Assembly: GCA_001414345.1 (NCBI GenBank)
Contig: LLCB01000108.1
Span: 109,089-173,088 of the forward strand
Length of the DNA: 64,000 bases
Reading direction: 5' to 3'
Origin: Hymenoscyphus infarciens
Taxonomy: Eukaryota; Ascomycota; Leotiomycetes; Helotiales; Helotiaceae
Shown: positions 55,036 to 64,000 of the stretch, in pieces
Position numbering within the stretch: the first letter of the stretch is position 1
Layout of the letters: each line of letters opens with the position of its first letter
Position numbers and translations under genes: made by a program
The notes under the pieces: generated by a model
Database searches by the model: none
Told to the model about the DNA's origin: nothing
Seen by the model: the letters and a program-made list of their open reading frames with translations, nothing else

Positions 55036-58000
55036 GTGATTCGATGTTTTAGGAGTCTGGGTGTGAATGTTGTGAGTTATTGTCTATAATTTTTTTCGGT
55101 GGCCGTGAATGTGTATACGTGTGGAAAATCTAGAATATCAGAGAGAACAGAAGTTACTAGATGAGTGGATTGTTATAATATAGTATTTGACCATTGTTGA
55201 AAGTACAATGAAACCACTCGCTTTCTTGTGCGAGACGTGAAAGGTATGGCTCTTTGACGCGAGAAAAATTCTAACAAGGTTATTGTTATCGCACGAAGAG
55301 GAAGAATAAAGAAAATTAGTCATTTGGACAAAGAAACTCGCGACGACTTGAATGGTCGGCGCGAGTGCTGCGAAACACGAAGAGTGAACTAGAAACGACT
55401 GGCTCGTTCGTAAAATACCACGAGTACTCACCCGCTTCACTTTGCCAAGCTTCACTCCCCTATCTCACTAAGCGACCGCGACGGCGTCGTTCTCGCCACC
55501 CTACAACCAGGAAAAAGAATTTGAACCCACCAAGAAATGTATAAAAATAAATGGCAAAACTGAAGTGCGACTCGAAAGTCGCACCTTATCAGAAACCCCT
55601 GCGAGGACCCAATGAAGTGGTCATCTAGCTTTACAAGCAGGCCCCTATTGTCAGCAGCAAGGCCTAGGGGACCAGAGTTTTTTTAACCCTTGGGTGGGAA
55701 ATCTTGAATATCCGCTCCTGTACCACGCCTGTGGTGCCTACCGCGAAACCAATCAACAAACAGCTTGGTGCCAGAAACCTTCTTCACGGGCTTGGCCAAT
55801 GTAGTTTCAAGGTTGCTTGGTGGAAAAGTGCCTTGAGTTCGTGCAGTGAGCAAGCGACGCGCTTCACTCTCTCTTCAGTCCAACCACTTGCAATTGCTTG
55901 CAATGCTGTCTGTAGTCCCACCACAAAAATCAGCTATTTGTCCTTTTTCCTCTTTTCGTTGAGTATTGCTGCTTGAAGCCCATGAAGCTGCGATGAACGC
56001 GCGCGCCTCGCCAAAACTCACTCTCCTATTTCCTCACTAAGCGAACGCGCACGCGACCACGAATGTAAACAAACACCCCCAGCCACCACGAAAAAAATTC
56101 AAGCCACAACAACCAACTACCACAGCACCCAAAAAACATTTAAAAAAATGGTAAAAACACCCGGCACTGCCTACAGACTCTTCTCGTCAGGTTAGCCAGT
56201 ATGCAGAGGCAGGGTGATGTAAAAAAAAGAGAAAAAAGTAGGAAGAGTGAGGATAGGAAAACCCAGGGGGAATGACATTGGACTAGAGTCACCAGGCAAC
56301 TGCGCTGAAGATAACCCGCGCCCAGATAGGCCACACCACACTCTTTATTTGTTTGCATTCATCTTATTTGTTTACTTGAGGAAAACTCGAGAGTCTGGTT
56401 GTGGGGTGGGGCATGGACCCACTAGCTTTCCAGTTTGGGGGGACCGCGGGAGAACATTGGCCAACCGCCTTGGGGTCGACGGTCCTTGGGCGGAAATGGC
56501 TCGATGCCTTCGTCTGCTCCGAAACTCGAGGAAGTAAGGCGATGTTCCCTCTTCAATATCTCTCCACAGTTCGCACGTGGTTCGCAGTGCCATCTGGCCT
56601 AGAGACTATGGCACAGAGACCATATCGTGATGCGCCATTACAGCAGCAAGATATATCTCCCTTCTCAACCGGCTTGCCGAGAGACATAACTAACGTGTCA
56701 CTACAGAACAGCCTTGGGGGCAGCATCGACAATAGGAGCATTATGCCACACCGAGAGAGTTCATTGCGCTGTCTTGACGACACACTTTCGTCTTCTCACC
56801 CTTATCTTATGTGGCCTGGTGCGACCAAACAGAAGGCGGCCCAAAAAGCGTTTGCGAGATGATCGAAAACCGAGACAGTCAAGAAATCGTACAAAGAGTT
56901 ACGTTGCAGCTTAGTTGGCCTAAAGTGCGAATGGATATTCTCATGAACCAATTTGAGTCCGCGAGGCGATGTAGATCGATAACTTTGAAGGTGAATGAAA
57001 GAGGCACCAGGAGGTTGAAAGACAATGTTCGACCAGAGCCAGTGTGGGAGAAGCGTAACCACATCTTCCATGGTGTGTGTTAATCAGAAGCAGAATATGA
57101 GCTTTGATTGAGAAAAGAAGAGACCTATGGTTGTTGTTGGACATAATTTGAAGTTAGCCTTGGCCTGGGCGAGTTCGGGAGCAAAACCCCAAGATTCAAA
57201 GGTGAGGTCCTTACCAGAAAGTCGCAAAGTCGCAACATGGGAAGCGGAACAATTTCCCTAGAGCTGCCGAGAGAAATTCTCAAGCCTGAATCAAGTCAAA
57301 CTTTTGCGTACTAGTAGATATGAAGATATTGCTATCGCGATGAGGTGGGGTGTCTTGAAGTCCTCGGTATGGCGTGGGGAAGCTTGTCAGCTTGAAGCTG
57401 ACGGTCCTTCTCCCAATCGAAGGTCAAGCAAGGCTGGACGCTTGATATTCCGTTCCGTATTCGCTGCTGTCTAGAGACTTGGACTCAAACAACTCCCTCG
57501 CTTAACCCAAAACCCCCCAAACCCCCAAAAAGCAACAAAAAAAGAGGGGGTGCAACAATCATCATACTCTAAGCTGTTCTAAACTACTTCAAATACACGC
57601 TTCAGCGCGGGAAATCACCCTACACCACAAAGTAATCATCCAAAAGCCCTGTTAATTAACCACGAATCCAATGAGACACACTGGGGGGGATTTGATTGGT
57701 GAGGGAGGAGGGATCTTGGGAGGGGATCTGGTTCTCCCTTTCTTCAAGGTAGGAGAGGAGGCCAGTTCTTACAATGGAAGACGTGAGTCGAGGCTGGATA
57801 TCCTTGATTTCCATGTGTTACAAACTCAGAGACCTTGTCGCCATGGCATGATCCGTGTCTCATTGAGGGGTCGCCGGATGAGTGAGTGTGCTTGAGTAGA
57901 TCTTACCAAACAAGGTAGAAGTCCACCACTTAGCCATCCACCACCTCTCCAGCCATATTAAGAATACTCGAGATGACGTCTTGTCGCTTCACTTTCCTCA

Positions 58001-58535
58001 AAGAGCGTTGCTCAGCATTTGAGATTTCTTGCGGAGGGGCTGGAAACAAAGAACAAAACGATGGCCAGAATCCAGGGAAGGAAGGAATTCAGTCTTCTTT
58101 GTCCAGGACATTTCGAGGTTTTGGGTTGGAGTCCTAGATTTCGTTGGGCCTCCTGGAAGATGAAGGTTGGACTTGAGCAGGCTGGATTTGGAGAAAGGCA
58201 GTTTCTGTTCGCGAGGGTGAACTCTCGTAATAAGAAGTATCGTTTCATCATGATAAAGAGCAAGCCATTTCTTCAAATTATGTCAAACCGGTAGCGTGGG
58301 GCAAAGGTATTGTGTTCTGAAAGTCATTAGCATGAAGCCTTTAAGATTGAACAGCATTAAGAAGTAATTTCAAAAACACAGGGTTAAATCACAAACAAAC
58401 TTCCAAATAGACTTCCAACTCGAAAGCCCATACGGCCTCAAAAAAACCCCATATCATTCTTTTAATACAACATACACCTAATCATGACATGCTCCCACAT
58501 CAATACCCATAGTATACAGCCAAGGTAACTCATCT
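55036..58535. other. Long gene-poor region
   Basis: 3.5 kb without a confident gene. Two related segments (about 55455-55560 and 56019-56155) share CACTAAGCG...CGCGACG-like text followed by A-rich words, suggesting an old duplication. A perfect hairpin GTGCGACT-CGAA-AGTCGCAC lies at 55564-55583. The frame at 56401-56862 (153 codons) is the largest but has no domain signal, and its overlapping antisense frames are equally open. Confidence 0.45.
55564..55583. repeat. Perfect 8-bp stem hairpin
   Basis: GTGCGACT, a 4-base CGAA loop, then AGTCGCAC. Could be a transposon end, a stem-loop or chance. Its AGTGCGACT half is also in the palindrome near 8846-8860. Confidence 0.6.
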
Positions 58536-59405
58536 CTAATTCTTCTTCTTCTTCTTCCCTCCAACAACCCTCTTCTCCCTATTCGCAACCTTCCTCTTCC
58601 ACGCCTTCCTCCACGCCGCCCACCGATCCCTAGGTTTAAACTCCTTAACCTGAACCTTCGCCCGTTCCGCCGCCCTTCCAATCTCCCAATTCGCCTCTCT
58701 GTACATATACCCCTTCCCAATCGTCAAATTCCTTCCCTCCTCCCCTCGTCGCCCCTTCAACTTCTTAACCACCACACCCTTACTCCCATCCGCATTTATC
58801 ACCGCATCGCCTCTGATCTCAATTGGTGCCTCAACAGGTGGAGTTTCCATTTTTTGAGAAAACATATTCAACTTTCGTCGGCGCATGGAGTTTCGAGGTA
58901 GAGGGAGGACTTGTTCCCGCTCGAAGGTTACCCCGATGTATTGGCGTTTAGGATGTTTCTCGGGGTCTTTGTAGTATTTCACGTAGCCGGATTCGGTGGC
59001 ATAAATAGTATGATCGCGACCCATGGCGCAGTTTTCGCCGGGGAACCAGTGGGTGCCTCGTTGGCGGAAGATGATGTTCCCTGGGATAACGTATTGTTCT
59101 ATCCAATTCATCAGTATATGGGCGATCGCAAGATGCTAGGAATGGGAGAGGGGAAGGGTGGAAAACAAACCTCCAGATCTCTTAGCACCCAACCTCTTTC
59201 CCGGGCCATCCTTCGCTTTATTCACAGCTCCTTGTTGAGCATGCGAAGCATATCTCACAAATGTCAAACTCGCGGGAGATGTCGCTGGCAAGACACCCCT
59301 TATAGCTAGGGCACCGAATGCTTCATGGAGACATGACTGTATGGAGCTCCTTCCTACAGCGGATATGGCGGCCCGTAAGGGAGGCTGTAATCGTGGGAGC
59401 AGCAT
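58536..59405 (-). CDS. MRP7: Mitochondrial ribosomal protein bL27m
   Basis: Predicted 265-aa protein with minus-strand exons 59405-59171 and 59098-58536; the 72-bp intron has donor GTTTGT and acceptor GGATAG. The ATG at 59405 starts an Arg/Ser-rich mitochondrial presequence ([20 protein letters not shown]); the open frame further upstream begins only with TTG. Splicing restores the bL27 core: [46 protein letters not shown] and VKYYKD. The long basic C-terminal extension ([12 protein letters not shown] end) is usual in fungal mitochondrial L27. The protein sits near the peptidyl-transferase centre of the mitoribosome. Confidence 0.95.
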
Positions 59406-59714
59406 TGGATTCTCGTTGATGTCCAACTGCTGTGAGAGGTTTGTCGTTCAAGGAGCTTGCCCAGAATAAAAGCTGAGACCCACTCAATGTGGTTGGCCAA
59501 TGGGATGGGGACAGGCAGGGCTGAGATTTAGTCAGGCGAGGCTCTGGGTCGGAAGGTCTAGCTGGCAACTTCAGATGATCTTTCGAGCTTCCCCTCTATG
59601 AATTGATTCAACCCCATATTTGAAAGTCCTGTCAGTCATTTAATCGCATTCCTTCAAGACCACTGACTCTACAAATCTCCGACTCTGGGATTCAATCTCC
59701 CAACCCAAGAAACC
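59406..59714. promoter_or_regulatory. Divergent promoter of MRP7 and LCL2
   Basis: About 309 bp separating two head-to-head start codons. The leader just before LCL2 is CT/CA-rich. No specific factor site claimed. Confidence 0.4.
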
Positions 59715-60134
59715 ATGACGCGCATCCTCCTTCCCTTCCTCTCCGCCCTCCTCCTCTTACTCACAGGCGCAAACGCCCAATTCCAATTCTTCGAACAGAT
59801 GTTCAACGGCCAAGTAATTCCAGCCCTCCCCCAATTCCAAAGCCCAACCACTAACACACCCCAGCAACAACAACAACAACGCCCCTCCCCCCAAAACGTC
59901 CCTTCAGACTCAGAATGGTACCAAAAAAACTACGACGCAGCCCACTGCTCCAACTACCTCTGCCCCGACACTCTAGCCTGCGTCGCCTTCCCCCACCACT
60001 GTCCGTGTCCGCACCCAACGTACGAGGAGAAATTTGAGCTGGCGGATGGGAAGGCGATTTGTATTTCCAAGGGCGGGTTCAAGGAGGGCGAGGCGGCGAG
60101 GAAGGTTGAGCTTGCAAGGAAGGGTTTGTTATGA
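59715..60134 (+). CDS. LCL2: Long chronological lifespan protein 2
   Basis: 139-aa protein with a clear signal peptide ([21 protein letters not shown], cleavage after ANA) followed by [11 protein letters not shown], the LCL2 signature. A low-complexity QQQQQQ stretch comes next, then the Cys-rich domain [26 protein letters not shown] and the family-typical [17 protein letters not shown]. Length agrees with ascomycete LCL2 (about 120-140). It is a small secretory-pathway/ER protein linked genetically to lifespan and ER-associated degradation in yeast. The exact biochemical role is not known. Confidence 0.92.
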   Translation: MTRILLPFLSALLLLLTGANAQFQFFEQMFNGQVIPALPQFQSPTTNTPQQQQQQRPSPQNVPSDSEWYQKNYDAAHCSNYLCPDTLACVAFPHHCPCPHPTYEEKFELADGKAICISKGGFKEGEAARKVELARKGLL

Positions 60135-60444
60135 GGGGATATGGGAGAAGGAAGGGCTTGGAGTAGGAGGGAAGCATTCTGGGTGTAGACATAAGATGGA
60201 TAGTAGGAAATTTACGCTACTGAAAAGATATTGGTAGTTGGGTATAGAACTTTGGGAGAACTAAAGAAATCAAAGGCTATGTGTATTCATCACCAATTCA
60301 TGTTCATCCTTTGAGAATACTGGATCCAGGAATTAAGAGAGGCCCTGCCTTGTTTTCACGTCATCAATTCATGCAAAGAATCTACAAACATAATTCATAG
60401 ATCCTCACTCCAGCTACAAACCCCCAAACTTTTCATGCCCACCC
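60135..60444. other. Convergent intergenic
   Basis: 3' flanks of LCL2 and GUS1, 310 bp. Nothing else seen. Confidence 0.4.
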
Positions 60445-62377
60445 TCACTTCGTCTTCCCCGTAGGAATACCGAACAACACCAATCCCTCCTTATCCCCGA
60501 CAGACTTGTCAACTCTAAAATACCCCTTTCGCTCAAGTTGAATCAGATCATCCACCTTCAAATCAGCAACATTAGCATCACACAAAGCCTCGAGTTTAGA
60601 ACACGAGTCCTTGTTCACAAAGTCCTCCCAGTTATCACCCTCATCAAGCTTGTCTTTCGTCATGAGGTAATCGAATTCCCATACATCCGCCTTGATGAGA
60701 TCTGCTCCCTCGGTTGATAGCCAAGTGACTTTCTTTTCAGTCTTCTTGACGTCTCCCTCGAGATGTAGCTCGAGCTCGATGTCAGTGACTGGGTTTGAGC
60801 CGTTGATTTTGCGGACGATGGCGTTACCCCAATTCATGAGGGTGATTTCCTCGTCTTGCTTGAAAAGCTTGACATCGTCTTGATCTAGAATGAGGTTCTT
60901 GCTGTATGAAACCTTCTTGGCTCCTACCGCGGGGTTCTTGGCATGCTTGGGTTTGTCCTCGGTGTACGCTTTCTCGGGTCCATTAGTGACAGTGGCCTTG
61001 ACAGCATTCTTGATGTCAACGGAGGTATGTCGTGGTGCAATTGGGTCAATTTCCTTTTTGTTTGATGCCCAGAAGTTGGTCCAATCCATAACTACAATAT
61101 TCCGACTTGGTCCTTGCTTCAAGATGAAATCCCGGAGTGCATGGATGGTCATTCCTCGTCTTCGCACACCTCGAATCGTAGGCATACGTGGATCGTCCCA
61201 ACCCCAAACAGTACCTGCGTCCACCAATTTCGTCAACTTTCGTTTCGAGAGCTCGGTTCGGATGAAGTTCATTCTTGCGAAATCCCACATGTGAACTTGA
61301 CGAAGCTTCAAGGTGTCAAGGAACCATTGGTATTGTGGGTTTCGGTCTGTGTACTCGGTTGTTCTGAGAGCATGGGTAACTCCCTCGAGAGAATCAACGA
61401 TTGGGCAGGCAAAGTCGTAAGTTGGGTACATCTTCCAGGTGGTACCAGTTCGGTGATGTGGTGTCTCGACATTGCAACGATAGATGACCGGATCGCGCAT
61501 GGCTTTGTTAGGGTTATCGACTGATAATTTTGCCCGAATGCAGTTTGCAATTCCCTTCTCGGTTCCGGCCTTCATTTCCTCAAAGATGGCGAGGTTCTGC
61601 TCAATGCTGTTATCTCGGTTCTTGCTGGCAATACCATCCATTCTCTCCTCGCGCATTCTCTCCTGGGGTGTGTCGTCGGCATAGGCGTGGCCCTCCTTTA
61701 TCATTCGAATACAGTACTCGTACAAAGTCTGGAGATGATCACTTGTGTAGCTGGTTTTGTCTGGCTTGATTCCCATAAGCGCAAGATCCTCGACAATGGC
61801 ATCTTGGTACTCCTGCTTCTCCTTTGAAGGGTTCGTGTCGTCGAATCGTAGAAGTAGGGTGCCCTTGTAGAGCTCGTGTGCGAAGTAATCGTTGAGAAGT
61901 GCTGCCTTTGCGTGCCCGATGTGCAAGTATCCGCTGATTCGAGTTAGCTTACGTTTTAGTTGGACAATGATAAATTTTAACCTACGATGGCTCAGGTGGG
62001 AATCTGGTAACAACCCCCTTCTCGGTATCCTGAAGAGCCATATTGTAGCTTGCGCCAGCTTTGCTCAACGCAGCCTTCTTGGCTTTCTCGGCGTCATCCT
62101 TGAGCTTGATCTCCTCCTGAATTTCGGGGTGGGTTTGCTCGACGTAGTTGAACCATCTAGCCACATTTACGAGTGCTCCTCTCTTCAAAAAGGCGTTGGC
62201 CACCTTGTTGCTGCGAATAGTGACCCATATTTTGGTATCGATGGGACTGATGGTGTAGCCCTCAATGTAGGTTCGTAGAATAAGATGTTTGTCCAAGGCC
62301 AAAAGATGGGGCTCAATGCTCTTGAAATCGGGTGCCTCGAGGCTCGTGGCGAGCTTGGTTAAATCGTCGCCCTTCAT
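60445..62377 (-). CDS. GUS1: Cytosolic glutamyl-tRNA synthetase
   Basis: Predicted 626-aa protein with minus-strand exons 62377-61986 and 61933-60445 (52-bp intron, donor GTAGGT, acceptor AATCAG). The N-terminal GST-like part (about 1-110) mediates complex formation with Arc1-like and MetRS partners. The catalytic Rossmann domain begins at RFPPEPSGYLHIGHAKAA (HIGH at about 135-138), with TRFDDTNPSKE-like LLRFDDTNPSKEKQEY and the KMSKS-equivalent ELSKRKL near 357-362. A beta-barrel anticodon-binding part of the GlnRS type (about 430-620) follows. It charges tRNA-Glu in the cytosol, class I, non-discriminating from eukaryotic GlnRS ancestry. No mitochondrial presequence. Confidence 0.96.
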
Positions 62378-62515
62378 TGTGTTGATATTCGGACTTGGCT
62401 CACCTGAGGAGGGGTTTTGGCGGGGTGGAATTTGTTTGAGTCAACCGGCGTCTTTAGTTTTTCCTATAGTGGCTGTTAGCGACCCTCTCGGACATTTTGG
62501 AAAATCAACTTTTTA
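62378..62515. promoter_or_regulatory. GUS1 promoter, very short
   Basis: Only about 140 bp of normal-composition DNA lie upstream of the GUS1 ATG before the AT-rich block begins. Confidence 0.35.
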
Positions 62516-64000
62516 GCATTTTAGCGTCTAAATATATTATAATTCAACGTCCTCTACTACCACCTTTTATACTTAATTATACTTTAAAGTTAAGAGAATT
62601 ATATATTAAGGCTATTCGATTATACTAAAATTATATATACTCGATTATTATAGAAGTTATAGTTATTAAAAAAAATAAAAATTTTAAAGTTCTTACTTTT
62701 ATCTCTTTAACTACTACTACTTTTTATATACTCGTAGCTTTATAAATCTTAGTAATATAATATAGCTATTATATTATATATATTTATATCTATTATAAGC
62801 TTATCTTCTTTATTAGTAAAAGAGAGATTATTTAATTAAACTAGTAGATATTTATATTTATAAAAACTAAGAAGAATATTCTTAAAAGACTAAATTAGAT
62901 ATAAAGCGTTAATAGCTATAATAAATTATTCTTTTAAAGCTTTATAATAGCTAGCTATTTATAATTACTATTTATATTAGAAGAGTTTTAATTCTAAAAC
63001 TAGTTAAATATATCTTAAACCTTGTTTATATTCTCTAAACTCTTATATATATATATATATCTTATCTCTCTTTATATTAAAAAGAATAATTTATTCTTTA
63101 TCTTAGTATTTAAGTCTATAAATTATATATATTATTCTTTTAAATATACTTCTATATATCTCTTTACTAGTAGTATATAAGTAGTATTATTATAAGCTTC
63201 TAGATATATAGATTTATTACTATCTACTTATATAAAATACTAAGAGATTTTATTAGCTTTTTTAAACTATTTTTAGATTTTAAATATAGCTTTTTAAAAG
63301 TAGTATATTAGCTTCTTTTATAGTATTAAAAGAAGTCTAAATTAAAAAATATTAAAAATCTAGATATATAATACTTTTAATAGAAACTAGTATAATAAGT
63401 AATAGTAGTATATCTTAATTAACTAATAAACCTCTTAGTAAAGAGAATACTTTTAAGTATTATTTAAAAAAAAGAGTTTTTTTAATAGCTTAAAATATAA
63501 TTAGATTATCTTATAATATATTTATATATATATTATCTATTATTAAAATAAAAAGTTTATTAAGACTTATAATATCTACTCTATTTAAAAGTAATATTAG
63601 TAATAGTAAGAAGTGTTTTAAGAGAAGCTTAATAAGATATATAATTATAAAAATAATAATACTAGAAATTATACTTATAAAGCTAATAATAAATTATAGT
63701 AGAATTTTTAAAAGAAAGTCTCTTTCTATAAAAATACTAAATATCTAAAGACTAATATATATATAATATATAATAAGATTAAAACTAATTAGCTTAATAC
63801 TAGTAATAAAGACGTTAATATACTATATACTTATTTTTACTTATACTTTTATATATAATTATATACTAAAAAGTATATTTACTAAATAAAGGAATTAGTT
63901 ATACTTATAAAAGAGAAGAAACTAATTAATATTATATAGACGCTTATACTTAAGATAAAGAAAGAGAGAGATAGTAAGCTTAGATATTATAATAGATATA
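62516..64000. repeat. Extremely AT-rich, RIP-like block, edge of isochore
   Basis: About 1.5 kb to the window end with roughly 80 per cent or more A+T, dominated by TA, TAT and CTTATAA-like words and with very few CG. No open frame longer than noise. It is typical of repeats mutated by RIP, and the sharp left edge suggests an isochore boundary. No terminal repeat found inside the window. Confidence 0.75.

Noticed and set aside
56401..57083. Frames of 153 and 90 codons in the gene-poor region
   Set aside because: Antisense frames are equally open, no domain or splice logic, so kept only as a remark.
57998..58294. Overlapping 83-92 codon frames on both strands
   Set aside because: Nothing distinguishes them from chance; no family signal.
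1..64000. CRISPR arrays, rRNA operons, secondary-metabolite clusters
   Set aside because: Looked for and not seen: no regular spaced repeats, no rRNA sequence, and no polyketide or peptide synthetase modules.

Overview
The window is nuclear DNA of a filamentous ascomycete, most likely a leotiomycete (Helotiales). Genes carry short introns of about 45-80 bp with GTANGT-type donors and CTAAC/CTGAC branch sites. The conserved proteins are typically fungal (Chs5, Las17, LCL2, Rad1/XPF), and blocks of very AT-rich DNA look like repeats damaged by repeat-induced point mutation (RIP). The genus is an inference from protein style, not a database match.

Layout. 0.4-2.1 kb: a CUE/DUF1771/Smr protein. 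3-8.7 kb: small lineage-specific genes. Two (3174, 5245) look like paralogues, and one (7254) is a cysteine/histidine-rich gene broken by a 694-bp hAT-type terminal-inverted-repeat element with a perfect 8-bp target duplication. 10-24.5 kb: a housekeeping block with the E1 alpha subunit of branched-chain 2-oxoacid dehydrogenase, the XPF/Rad1 endonuclease, a small conserved protein, Las17/WASP, eIF1A, an unknown 238-aa protein and Chs5. 25-39 kb: a cluster of eight BTB/POZ genes, five apparently intact and three decayed. 39.6-45.1 kb: a short-chain dehydrogenase, a 416-bp inverted-repeat element, a tiny N-myristoylation-type protein and a frameshifted sugar-transporter pseudogene. 45-52.3 kb: a gene-poor accessory stretch with a degraded reading frame, two unknown basic proteins (one with four 23-residue repeats), an array of CCGAG motifs and a spliced CxxC-rich protein. 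52.9-55 kb: an NADPH-dependent FMN reductase-like protein and a single-pass membrane protein. 58.5-62.4 kb: mitochondrial ribosomal protein bL27, LCL2 and cytosolic glutamyl-tRNA synthetase. 62.5-64 kb: an extremely AT-rich block that begins about 140 bp upstream of the synthetase start codon.

The housekeeping genes are functionally independent (translation, actin assembly, chitin synthase export, DNA repair, branched-chain amino-acid catabolism). The accessory genes look like fast birth-and-death families shaped by small DNA transposons, frameshifts and RIP-like changes. The most distinctive feature is the BTB cluster. All five intact copies, and one decayed copy, share a three-exon plan: a disordered N-terminal exon, a BTB-containing exon and a tiny last exon. 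In five of these six last exons the tiny exon encodes a clear S-[GS]-L-R-x-V-G motif; the sixth (the copy at 38.2 kb) has a diverged SGRR. Exon coordinates were derived by hand from splice signals and reading frame and have not been tested against RNA.
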